From contig OZ023274.1 of NCBI GenBank assembly GCA_964007475.1, positions 90,233,213 through 90,297,212 on the forward strand: 64,000 bases of DNA. Direction: 5' to 3'. This stretch comes from Hybos culiciformis. Taxonomy: Eukaryota > Arthropoda > Insecta > Diptera > Hybotidae. The notes beneath the pieces were generated by a model. The model was not told where the DNA came from and did no database searches. It saw only the letters and a list, made by a program, of their open reading frames with translations. Shown in pieces: positions 1 to 10,800 of the stretch (the first letter of the stretch is position 1; the number at the start of each line of letters is the position of its first letter). The position numbers were made by a program, and so were the translations under genes.

Positions 1-3000
1 AACAATTTTTTTTGCACCAGAAAGATAAAAAAGTTTTCCCATTTTCACAAATAATAATCTTTTAAAAAAAAAATGTAGAACAGAATCCCATTAATAAAGA
101 ATGGGGGCCGTTTTCAATGATTTAACTTTCTTTCTTATAAATTGTTCTACAGACAGTCTCTAAATCTACCAATTTTCATCGAAATTCATTTTAACCTCTT
201 ACTTCAAATCATTGATCTCAATAGAGGGCCACAGCATTGTTTTAGGTTCTTTCAATCGACTTCTCAGATCGAATCTTCGAACACAATCTAACTAATCGCG
301 TATTTTTAAGGCTGATGTTTTTTAACAAAGATTTTAAATTTATTTAAATTTTATATGAAAATTATTTAGGTCTCTGACCATTTGAAAACTTCTAGCTCGC
401 AGAATTGAAATCAGAGAGTTTCATACTTTTACCTGAATGACAAAATTGTACATGCTTTGAGAAACGGGCTAAAAATTGTATGCTGTAGATAAACATAAAA
501 AAAACAAATTCTTTTTTTAAATTCTTTTAAAATCATTTTTGTGGAAATTGTTTAAATTTAAAATTAATCATTCATCACACATCTAAATTCTAAATATTTA
601 CTGAATATTATTTTAAAACCTATAATTCAGTAAATTCTAAATAAAAACATACGAATTTATATTTACATTATAGAAACATATTATTTTGCACATAATTTTT
701 AATCATTGATTATGTGTCTATAATTTTTTTTTTACTATTAGAGCATTATTCCCAAACCATATTCACCTAAATAACATTTTTTGGTTTTTAAAATAAATTA
801 AATTTGCTAATTGTAGGTATGTAAATTAATTTATTATGGTTATTAGTTATTATATAATTCCATTTATATATTTTATATTAGCAAACGTATGTATATTTGC
901 ATATAATATGTACGATTTGCAGAACTTCTGATTTTCTATATTTGATGGACATACTAATTAATAATTTTAGAATATATCCAGCGTTTATTAAAAACTTTAA
1001 AACTTAGGTTTTCTATAATATAGGTATACATATAATTTATGCTTATTTTATTACTATAATAATATATGTACTATATAATGTATCTTGTATTAATATTAAT
1101 AAAACAAAAAAAAATTTAACAACTTTCTTAGAAATTATATAATCATGTAAATATTTGTAAAACAAAATTTAATTTCACTCATATGATGTATGCAATTTTC
1201 TTTTGAAACAATTTCGCATATTATGTAAATATATATATGTACAATTGATAATAAGGAATGATAGATCTACGTTAAGTATTTTGAAAGCATATATTTATTA
1301 TAAAAACTTGATTGATGGATTCACTGAAAAGAATTCACTTCTAATATATAAAATATTATACGCTTGTTTTACTGGGAAATTTTTTTATTTAGATAGGGTC
1401 AATCATTTTTCAACAAAAAAATTAATATTTTCCGCTTACGTAATTTAAAAAAAACAATATTTATTATTATTCTCAATATATAAATATTAATATTCTCGGC
1501 AATGAAAAAAAAAAATAAAAAATTTAATAATATCATTCCGAAGTGGGCAATTCAGTCCTATGTGATTATGATATGTGTTATAAAAAAAAACTATTTAGAA
1601 ATTTCGGCGTCTATTTATAAATTAAGAAAAAAAATTAAATTTATATTTTCTTTACTATTAAATTTATGATTAAAATTATATTCATACATATTTCTAATTT
1701 TTTTTTTTTTTTCCTATAATTTTAGATCGTTTGATTTAACATTGAATTTTTCTTTTTAATTTCAGATTATCTGTCAGTTTATAATAAGGGTTTTTATTTA
1801 ATATACATACTATGTTTATATACTGAAATTGGAAGAGGAAAATCTGTCATAATATTATGTAGTGAATAGGGTAAGCTTTTTGGTATTAAATAAAGATAAA
1901 AATTTTTAAAATAATTATTTTTTTTATATAATTTTAATAAGAAAAAAACTTGTTCAAGGTACAAATATATAAATAAAAATAATAATAATGTTATGCAAAT
2001 TTTATAATATGAATAAAAATAAGTTATATTGCTACAAAAGATAAAAGTTAAGAAAATTTCAAAGTTTTATTCAACTTAAAAAAAAATTCAATTCAATAAG
2101 TAATAAAAAATTCTGAAAATTGATTTGTCTGCGCACTTTTCTTTAAAAAAAAAGTTTCTTTTTAATTTTCATCTGACCTTTTTCTTTAAAGTTTTTATTT
2201 ATTAAATAAAATATAATTTCCCAATTCTCAAAGTTATTTAAAGATTTTTCAATTTATTTTTCTTTTTGTTTTTTTTTCATCATATACATATAATTTTTCT
2301 ATTAGTTGATTATAGTTTTATCTTTTAAGTAGAACGTAGTACTAAAAAAAAAAAAAAAACTTTGAAATTTAATGTTTTTATCAAAATTTTAAGATCGGAA
2401 ATCAAAAATTGTGAATTTATAACTAATACTCTTTTGGGTAAAAAAAAAAATGATTGAAAATTTTAAATATTTTTTAATAGATAAACAAAATTTTTAAAAT
2501 AAAAATGAATCACTTTTAAAACCTAAAAAAAAAATCAATGAATTTTGATTTAAAAATGTTTGATAAATTTCTTTGATTAAATGATCGATTATTTAAATAT
2601 TCCGGAGCATTGAAGGGAATTGATTTGGTTCCGGAAATTGATTTGGTAAGAAAAAATAGATTTAAATTACTAAAGATTACCATTACAAAAAGGTTGCAAA
2701 AATGCATATGTAATTATTAAATTGATTAATCTTTCAAATATATTAACCTTCATTTTCTTAGAGCAGAGAGATAAATAAAAAAAAGTATAACTTTAAGATG
2801 TTTACAAGAATTGTCATTTTGACAATAAGAGTTTCGACAAATTCTTCTTCTTTATAAAATGTATATATTTCTTTCCTTTTCACTATAAACTTTGAATAAA
2901 TTATAGAAGAAAAAAAATGTTGTTTGTTTATTTAATTTTTTATTTTTTGCCTCTAAGGATTTTCTAAGAATAATATACTATTCGTTTTCAATAACAACAT

Positions 3001-3491
3001 TATTAATGATGTAAGAAACCGTTAAAAAATATCATTTTCTCATGTTGTGGATATTAAATGTCAAGCTGTTCCTTTTTTTTTTTCAATTTAAAAAAATTTC
3101 TTTTTATTTTATATATAATATAGAAATGAGTGTACATAGAAATATAGGCAAAAATAAATACATATGTTGTTTTCATTTGATAAAAATAAATGGACCAGTA
3201 TGTTTATGTATTATACACTATATATATTAAATGTTCCGTGTATGTATATGAATTCATAAGAATACATAATATATATGTTATAAAAGAAAATGCCATTCAA
3301 GTAGAAAACATTTTAAAAAGAAAATAAACATGGAATAAAGTTAAGATTTTATTTTTTCTTTGCCAAAAATCTTTTTCCTAATTTATATAAAAAGGAAATA
3401 TGTACATATATATAAATAAATAATTCAAGTTTGTGTCAATTTTTTTTATTTTTGTATTTCATTTTTTCATAATATTTTGATAACGACAGTA
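1..3491. other. AT-rich intergenic or intronic DNA, no gene recognised
   Basis: I see no convincing coding exon on either strand. The open frames present are short and rich in Phe, Ile, Lys and Asn, as expected by chance in such AT-rich DNA. The stretch around 160-310 is less AT-rich than its surroundings but shows no recognisable protein or splice pair. The interval ends at the 3-bp target duplication of the Harbinger element. Confidence 0.5.
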
Positions 3492-3494
3492 TAA

Positions 3495-3593
3495 AGTACT
3501 AAACACAATTGGGGCGACAGCGACGACGACAACGACGACGACAACGACAACGACAGCGATATCACTGGAGTGAACACAATTACAGCGACAGCG
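3495..3593 (+). repeat. Left terminal and subterminal repeat of the Harbinger element
   Basis: The 25-base terminal repeat is followed by a GACGAC/AACGAC microrepeat (about 3511-3558) and a second copy of a GAACACAATT-plus-GCGACAGCGAC motif at about 3572-3593. The right end has the same plan in mirror image. Repeated CGACAA/CGACGA units at both ends are plausible binding sites for the transposase or the MADF partner (inference). Confidence 0.85.
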
Positions 3594-3713
3594 ACAAAAA
3601 CAAACAATAAAAAAATAAACAAACAATAAAAAAATAAACAAACAATTAAAAAGTTGAAAAAAATTTTTTTTGCTCTGGTATTTTTAATTTAATTTCGGTA
3701 ATTTTTCAAAGAA

Positions 3714-5363
3714 ATGGATTTAACAAATTTGGTAAGCATTAAGAAAATTTTTGAAATAATCAAAATAGTGATGATTGTCCTGGAAGTTTTGGGAAAAATT
3801 AAATATAAAAAAAGAAGGTGGTGGGTACGTCCCGTAAATTTAACAAGAGATGAAGATGGATTTTTTTGTAAAGGGTACCAGCAAATAAAACAAATGGATG
3901 AAGAGCATTTTTTTAAAGTCACAAGGATGGATTTTAATAATTTCAACTTCCTTTTGAAACTTATTGAACCACGCCTTCAAAAAATTTCAAGGAGAAAGCC
4001 AATCGGTCCTGAAAGTAGGCTAATTATAACAATCATGTAAGTTTATTTATTTTATTATTATTCATGATATTTACCTATTTAATAGTCCTTAATGTATAAA
4101 AATGTATTTTTTAATTTTAGGTATTTGGCGCATGGATACTCTTCGCAGATTCTTTAAATTAGGAGTTTATTTAATTAATTCATATTCATGATAACTACCT
4201 ATCCTTAATCCTTATACTATCCTCATCTTTAATTTATAAAAATTTATTTTTAATTTTAGGTATTTGGCGCATGGATACTCTTCGCAGTTTCTTTAAATTA
4301 GGAGTTTATTTAATTAATTCATATTCATAATAACTACCTATCCTTAATCCTTATCCTATCCTCGTCCTTAATTTATAAAAATGTATTTATTAATTTTAGG
4401 TATTTGGCTCATGGATGTTCTCCACAAATTCTTGGGTGGACATTTAAATTAGGAGTTTCAACGGTTAGAAAAATAATATATGAAACTTGTCAGGTTATTT
4501 TTGAAGAATTGGGTCCTATTTATTTGGCAGTCCCCAATAAAAGAGAACTGAAATATATTGCAAATGGGTATTTTTTAAAAACAGGCTTACCCAACTGTTT
4601 GGGAGCCATTGATGGGAAGCATGTTAATCTGGTGTGTCCTAGAAAAAGTGGAACTATGTATTTTAATTATAAAAAAAAATTCAGCATAGTTCTTCTGGCT
4701 ATTTGCGATTATCGGTAGATTTAATGACAAACTAAAAGAATAGAGTTATTTTTATTATATTATTTATATTTTTTTAGTTACATTTTTACTTTTTTTAACG
4801 TTGGAGCAGTAGGAAGTCAAAGCGATGGTGGAATATTTGCGAAGAGTAGTTTTGGGCGTAATATTTTAAATGCGCAATTAGAAGTGCCTGAAGATGAATT
4901 CCTTCCCAATACAGATGTATTATTTCCACATTTTTTTATTGGTGACGGGGCATTTCCGTTAAAAAGTAATTTAATGCGGCCGTATCCAGGACGAAATTTA
5001 GATTTCTCAAAAAATAATTTCAATAAAAGAACTTCAAGGGCCAGAGTAACCATTGAGAACTCTTTTGGCATATTGAGCCACAGATGGCGAATTTACCATA
5101 CAGATATTTATTGTGATCCAAAAAACGTGGACAAAATTATATTATCCACCATTGTTCTACACAATTTTTTAATGCGCCAAAAAGACGATGAATATTTTAC
5201 TCCAGACTTAGTTGACCACGAGGTAGATGGGTGTATAATTGAAGGAGCTTGGCGTGCCGACACTAATGTCTTTGGAAATTTACAAAATCAAAATTGTAAT
5301 AGAAGTTCAAGAGCTGCGTTTGAATTGAGGGATACTCTAAGAGATTATTTAATTGAAAATTAA
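3714..5363 (+). CDS. PIF/Harbinger transposase (HARBI1-like DDE nuclease), 3 exons
   Basis: Exons 3714-4036, 4400-4714 and 4778-5363 join in frame to give 407 aa; introns start GTAAGT and GTAGAT and end TTTAG. The N-terminal part has the RRWWVRP block (residues 34-40) typical of Harbinger transposases. The DDE nuclease triad is visible: D179 in GAIDGKHV, D269 in GDGAFPL and E306 in RVTIENSFG. GSQSDGGIF at 225-233 is another family block. HARBI1-type proteins are about 350 aa, so the length is full. As in the family, it is expected to cut and paste the element together with the MADF partner encoded on the opposite strand. The acceptor for exon 2 is preceded by two degenerate copies of itself at 4121 and 4260. 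No frameshift or internal stop was seen; expression is unknown. Confidence 0.9.
4082..4400 (+). repeat. Triplicated splice-acceptor segment inside transposase intron 1
   Basis: The end of intron 1 plus the start of exon 2 occurs three times in tandem, spaced 139 and 140 bp (exon starts at 4121, 4260 and 4400). The first two copies have lost about ten bases after codon 11 of the exon, bringing TAA into frame at 4155 and 4294. Using either acceptor would yield a 119-residue protein lacking the whole nuclease domain. Only the 4400 acceptor gives the full transposase. Confidence 0.85.
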
Positions 5364-5438
5364 AAGGTTTTGCGATATTTTTACGTCGTGTGTTATTTTT
5401 AATTTCATACAACTTTTTTTTTTGACCAATTAAAAAAG

Positions 5439-5843
5439 ACAAAGTTTTAAATATTTTTAAAAAATGTCTTTTTTAAAGAAAACATTAATTTTTATTTTTA
5501 TTTGAGGTTTCGATGTTAGGTTTACATCGTCATCAGAAATTTGGCATTTTTATATATTGATTCTCGAATGTATTTGTGGGAAAACCGATAATTCTACTTT
5601 ACTTTTTGAAATAATTTTTTAGATTTTCGGATTTCCGTATTTGTGGAAAATCCGAAAATCTAAAAAATAATTTCAAAAATTAAAGTAGAATTATCGGTTT
5701 TCCCACAAATACATTCGAGAATCAATATATAAAAATGCCAAATTTCTGATGACGATGTAAACCTAACATCGAAACCTCAAATAAAAATAAAAATTAATGT
5801 TTTCTTTAAAAAAGACATTTTTTAAAAATATTTAAAACTTTGT
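5439..5843. repeat. Long near-perfect foldback between the two Harbinger genes
   Basis: Arms of about 197 bp (5439-5635 and 5647-5843) are inverted and nearly identical, with a loop of about 11 bases around CCGTATTTGTGG. The outer ends read ACAAAGTTTTAAA on both strands. It begins 75 bp after the transposase stop codon. No clear target-site duplication was found, so it may be a foldback/MITE insertion or an inverted duplication formed in place. If transcribed, the RNA would form a hairpin of roughly 195 bp. Confidence 0.9.
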
Positions 5844-6219
5844 TAATTACAGATAATTTTAAATTTTATTCCAAAATTTTTATTTTATTCACATAATTTA
5901 ATTTTTTTTTTTTGATTTTAATGTTAATTTTTTTTTATTTTAATGTTAATTTTTTTTGTTAATCATTTTGTATTTTTAATTAATTACAGGAGGTATGTAA
6001 AAATCCTTTTTTTTTTTTAAAGATATTAGTGTAAAAAATTGTATCTTCTTTTAACACCTTCGAATTGGTAAAGATTCTTATAGAAAAAAATAAAATTATA
6101 AATAAATTAATTTTGTTTTTTTATTTAAAACATTTTAAATTTTTTTTAAAATAACACATAAATTTGAAAAATCAGTTTTATCCTTTATAAGTTTATATCA
6201 CAAAAAAATCACATATTTT

Positions 6220-6375
6220 TTCGAAACAATTGGAAGAAAACGAGGAATATATTGATGATGATTTATTTGAATGAAATTGAAATTAATCAACAAAACTCTA
6301 ATCTGTTTTGTTGATTAATTTCAATCAAATAAATCATCATCAATGTACTCCTCGTTTTCTCCCAATTGTTTCGAA
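6220..6375. repeat. Inverted duplication of the 3' end of the MADF gene
   Basis: The arms 6220-6296 and 6305-6375 are inverted copies separated by 8 bases. The right arm is the last ~55 bases of the MADF coding sequence (minus strand, ending ...EYIDDDLFD and stop) plus some 3' DNA. The left arm repeats it on the plus strand with a few substitutions (...EEYIDDDLFE and stop). Transcripts of the MADF gene reading past the stop codon would fold into a hairpin containing coding sequence. Confidence 0.9.
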
Positions 6376-7528
6376 ATTGTTTCAAACACCAAATTCGATA
6401 TTTTTCGTTCTAATTCTATTTGATTGAACTTTGACAAACACGCTTCATCCATTTTATCTGCCATAGCGCACATGAATTTTTTTGATGAAGACATTTTCTC
6501 CTCTGTTACGGGAGCAGTTAAATTTGCGATGGCTGCACTCGCACGATTCAAAAAATCAGTCACCTCATTATTTGCAATCGATTTTTTATTAGATTTAGAT
6601 GGTGTTTTCGAATTGATTGAATTTGGCGATTGAGAAAAAATTCCGAACGTGTGAGGATCATTTGAAAAAGACTGTCTTGAATTGGAATTGATGTCATTGG
6701 AATAAGAATCATCTAAAAAGTTAAATGTGTTATTAGATTACGATTAAAATAGATTTCCAGATTGAATTTTGAAATTTTTTTTAATTATTTATTGTAAAAT
6801 ACTTACCAGAATATTCAATTCCATGTGTTCCATGTGTTTTGGAATTTGATGATTGAGAAAAAATTCCAAACGTGTAAGGGTCAATTAAAGTTGAAGAAGA
6901 CTGTCCTTTTGAATTGTAATTGTCATTAGAAAAAGAATCATCTAAAAAGTTAAGATAGAGTTTTTGAAATTAATATTTTTTTAATTATTTATTGTAAAAT
7001 ACTTACCAGAATATTCAACAATTCCATCCGATTCCGTCTGTAAAAAATTTTTTTTCAATTCAATTAGTGGATCTACTGATTCAATTGTGCTTTAAATTGT
7101 ACAATAAAAAGTTAAATATGAACATATTTGTAAAATTATGAAAATAAATAGTATTTTATTACCACCGTGTGCTTTCATAATTGTCTAAAAAAATCATCAT
7201 CTCGAAAAATTTCCAGTTCGGAAGTAAATCTGATGGAGCACCGCTTCCAGAAGCTAAATTTTTTTTTTGTTTTATTCTCCGATACTGGTCCCTTAAATTT
7301 TTCCACTTTTTTTTACAAATTTCGGCTAAAAAAAGCAAAAATGTTTAAATATTTATTAATTTATTTAGATATTTAGTCATATTTTTACTTACCATTCATA
7401 TTTAATTCATTTCCAATTTGCAACCAAATTTTATTTTTCATGACGAAATTTTTATAATTTTTATTTTTTAAATTGAAAATAATTTCATTTTCTCTCACAA
7501 GATTTATTAATTTTTCCTCAAAACTCAT
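6321..7528 (-). CDS. Harbinger accessory protein with MADF/Myb-SANT-like domain, 5 exons
   Basis: Exons on the minus strand: 7528-7393, 7325-7163, 7089-7007, 6941-6807 and 6712-6321; they join in frame to 302 aa. Residues about 5-95 form a MADF (Myb/SANT-like) domain, with KLINLVRENEIIFNLKNKNY at the start and KKKWKNLRDQYRR then LLPNWKFFEMM further on. This is the usual second protein of PIF/Harbinger elements, which binds the element ends and helps bring the transposase to DNA. Exons 4 and 5 begin with duplicated versions of the same segment (DDSFSND...FGIFSQSSNSKT against DDSYSND...FGIFSQSPNS), and the preceding introns match too. The last ~70 residues form a helical acidic tail that may mediate protein contacts (inference). 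The donor of exon 2 is uncertain: GTGGTAATA offers two GT sites, and the downstream one keeps the frame. Confidence 0.82.
6807..7007 (-). repeat. Tandem exon-plus-intron duplication in the MADF gene
   Basis: The sequence from the donor of exon 3 through exon 4 is repeated at the donor of exon 4 into exon 5. Both exons 3 and 4 end GAATATTCTG with GTAAGTATTTTACAATAAAT following, and both exons 4 and 5 start ATGATTCTT after AACTTTTTAG. The duplication preserves phase (phase 1 at both borders), so skipping exon 4 would also keep the frame. Confidence 0.8.
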
Positions 7529-7679
7529 TGTTTTCCTTTTTTTTAATTGTTTGGAATATTATGTATGAACGAAAAAATATTTATTTTCAATATTTTTTTT
7601 ATTTTTGAAATTTGACACTTCAAAACTACTGTTGTCGTTGTCGCCGAGCGACAAAATTAGAAACATTTCTAATTTGTCG

Positions 7680-7810
7680 CCAGGCGATAAAGTCGCTTGT
7701 CGTTAGTCGCCTCAATTGTGTTCATTCTCATATGAATACATGGTTTCTATTTTTTCTTGACAATCGCTATCGTTGTCGTTGTCGTTGTCGCCCCAATTGT
7801 GTTTAGTACT
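7680..7810 (-). repeat. Right terminal and subterminal repeat of the Harbinger element
   Basis: Read on the minus strand from 7810, the end repeats the left terminus for 25 bases, continues with CGACAACGACAACGA, and after about 60 bases shows a second GAACACAATTG-GGCGAC motif. TAA at 7811-7813 is the flanking duplication. Confidence 0.85.
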
Positions 7811-7813
7811 TAA

Positions 7814-10800
7814 TTTTTATTTAATTTTTTTTTTTCTTAGAAAAATCAGAAAAATAAAAATAATTATTTAATAATATTATACACTTATCGTTCACTTTAA
7901 AAGTATATATACATTGTTCGTATAAACTTGAAAGTTTAAAAAAAAAAGTAGTTAACTTTTTGAATCATTCACAATAGTAAATCAGAATTCTTTAGAATCA
8001 GAAAACTTTCAAAAACAACCACTTCAATTTTCTCAAATATTCGTTGAAGTTTATGATATTTCGTTATATTATTTCAACAATATAAAATTATTTTAAAATT
8101 TTCAAGAATATACAATGTTTATTTATTATAATATAAAATATATACATACTTAACTTGCTATCATATTATGTAGGTTAAAAAAAGTTTTGGGAATTTGAAT
8201 TTATTTCAAGTTTAACGTGTGCAACAGCTATTATTTTAAAACTTGAATTACGCGACGACGGGTCTCCGATTTGATAGATACTATATAAATGTTATTCTCT
8301 TTTTTGAAAAGGAAAATTTTAAAATTCTCCTAAGTGAATTTGGTTCTTAAAATCATATTGTGAAAAAATAAAATTGGTAAGAAAAAATTTTAATAAATAA
8401 AATCTTGTATAGTCTGCAAATTTAACATATTAATATATATATATATAACAATATTTAATATATCTTCCTAAAATAAATTTAATAATAACGATATACGTCT
8501 TATAAGAATATTAATTTAAATTCTATAAATAATATAAGCCACTTCAAAAATCAAATGCAAGCATTCAAAGCACCCAACAGAAGAAAAAAAAAAGAAGATT
8601 TTTTGATTGAAACAAATCAATCAAGACAGTTGATATTAAATATTTGGATTGATTTCCAACAGTGTAAAATCCTTTTTGAAGGCAAAAAAAAAATTTTTTT
8701 TGAAGACAGTTTAAAAGGAAAACCAAGTTAAAATGAAAGCACTAAAAAGTACTAAAATTGTAATTTATCATTTTTTTTTCATATTTTATGACTACATATA
8801 TATGAAAAAATGTATAAATTTTTTATACATTTTATTTATGATAGTCATAATAAAGTTTATTTTTGAAAAAAATAAATTGCGAATAATAGAAAAATATAAA
8901 TATGAAAAAAATTTGCATAAATAGACATTAAAGTATTTACTTTCTCCGTATACCTTTTTCTATCCTGCTTAAATTCTTTGTATATACATATGTATTTTGC
9001 ATAATTGTATATATGTGTAGAAGATTATAATTTTGATAATTTTAAATATGAAGATTTTGTTTCTCCATAAATTTTTCTTTTTATTTATTTTATTCACCAT
9101 TTAGATTTTCTATACCTATGACGGCAGAAGAAATTAGGTTTTGTTTATTTTTATGATTTTATTGTACTATGATTAATGTTTAATTTTCAACATGAAAAAT
9201 TTCTTGGATTTTGTATTCTTGTACAATAATTAAATTCATTATAAAATTAATTAAAATAAAGAAGAATAAAAGCTTATCAACGAAAAAATTTATGATTTTT
9301 TATTTAAATTGTTCGTTTTGTCTTAAAATACTTTCATTTGAGTACATTTAAAATGGATTTCGATGTTATGCGAATTTAGAAATCATCTTCAAACTAATTT
9401 TGAATACATCAAAAAGTTTAAAAAATTGCTTAACAGTTTAGCGTTATTTATAAGAAAATACGTGTTATACGAGGGACATGAAATCGCGTAATATGAAAAC
9501 GCTTTTTAAAAGTACCGTGTTATAGGGACGATGAATGTAATACTTCATGTAGTAAACATATACTACTGTAGACAAATTCTAGTTTGGCTCTTTAAGTTAA
9601 GTTTGTTTTTTGAAAGTGCTAAAAGATTTTATTAGTTGAATCGTTATGAACAAGCACAAATCATAAAATATTTGATATGTTTATAAGAAAAAAAATACAT
9701 TCTAACTTACCAGAGCATAATATATAAAAATATATTCATAAATATATACATTTATAACACATTTTAATATTTAAATGAATATATATAGTACACACAGAAG
9801 AGATTTTCATCAATTACGTTTATTTTTTATGTACACAAAATAATGTCGTGAATAAGTACACTGAGAAAATAAAATCCACAAAAAAACGAAAAAAATTTTC
9901 ATTGACGAATTTCAATTTGGTGTTATTCTATTGATTTCGAGCATTTCAACTACTTCTAAATGTTTCGATTGTTTTTCGCGAACATTTCACTAGACATTTA
10001 TAGACTTTAATAATTTCTAGGTGTACAATTAGTTGCTTTTTTTTCACACCCATGTTCGCTAACGTATGTACGCTGCTAACATAATAACATTATTTGTTTA
10101 CCCAAATTTAAATGTTAAAATTTTATTATTATTATTTGTTTTCCCTTTCATTTATATACATAAATATATTTTTTTTTAAATAATTTCATATGAAAGATTG
10201 GGATAAACATTAAACAAACAACACTACAGTGAAAAACTGAAGTGTGTTTTCGACCTATGTTTATCATTTTCCTTTAATTTTTTTTCTTTTCAAATTTATT
10301 AATAAATATATATGCATATAAACCACAACCTTAAAAAATTTTTGAAGGGCTTTTCAAAACAAAAAAAAAAAAAAAACGAAAATAGGAAAATATGTGTGTC
10401 TATATAGTAGGTACATAAAATCGAATAAAAATATTTTATTTTTAGGATTTTTAAGGATAATGTATTGTGCATACAAAGATTCCTTAATCAAAAAAAAAAA
10501 AAAAAGGAAAATAAAAAAAAAAAGTCTATCTTCTGAATTCCGCTTTACAAGTGGTTTTGGTTTTGCCATGTTAAAATAATAAATCTCACACGCATTACAG
10601 ACAGCTTATCGAAAGAAAATTTATATTTTGATAATAAAATCAGAGAGGAAAATTTTTCCAATTACCTTTGATGATAATAAATAATAAATGGTTATATGTA
10701 TGTTAGTATGTATGTATGGAAATTTTGTTGCTCCAAAAATTTATTTATTTATTTTTACATTAGACTTTTTGATGAAAATTTTACAAAAAAAAAAATTAAA

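Larger units (their letters stand above)
3495..7810. mobile_element. Complete PIF/Harbinger DNA transposon, 4316 bp
   Basis: The ends are terminal inverted repeats starting AGTACTAAACACAATTGGGG and identical for 25 bases, then continuing with scattered mismatches through CGACAA-type repeats. The element is flanked by TAA at 3492-3494 and TAA at 7811-7813, the 3-bp target duplication usual for PIF/Harbinger. It carries the two proteins usual for the superfamily: a DDE transposase (3714-5363, +) and a MADF/Myb-like DNA-binding protein (6321-7528, -), arranged tail to tail. Both can be read in frame through all exons with consensus splice borders, so the element may still be autonomous or only recently inactive. 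Two large foldbacks lie between the genes. Confidence 0.93.

Noticed and set aside
5439..5843. Rho-independent-style terminator for the transposase gene
   Set aside because: The hairpin is about 200 bp per arm in a eukaryotic transposon, far outside that mechanism. Treated as a foldback repeat.
9434..9540. Repeat with GTGTTATAcGAGGGAC phrases as a mobile element
   Set aside because: Two short related phrases only; no boundaries or duplications could be defined.
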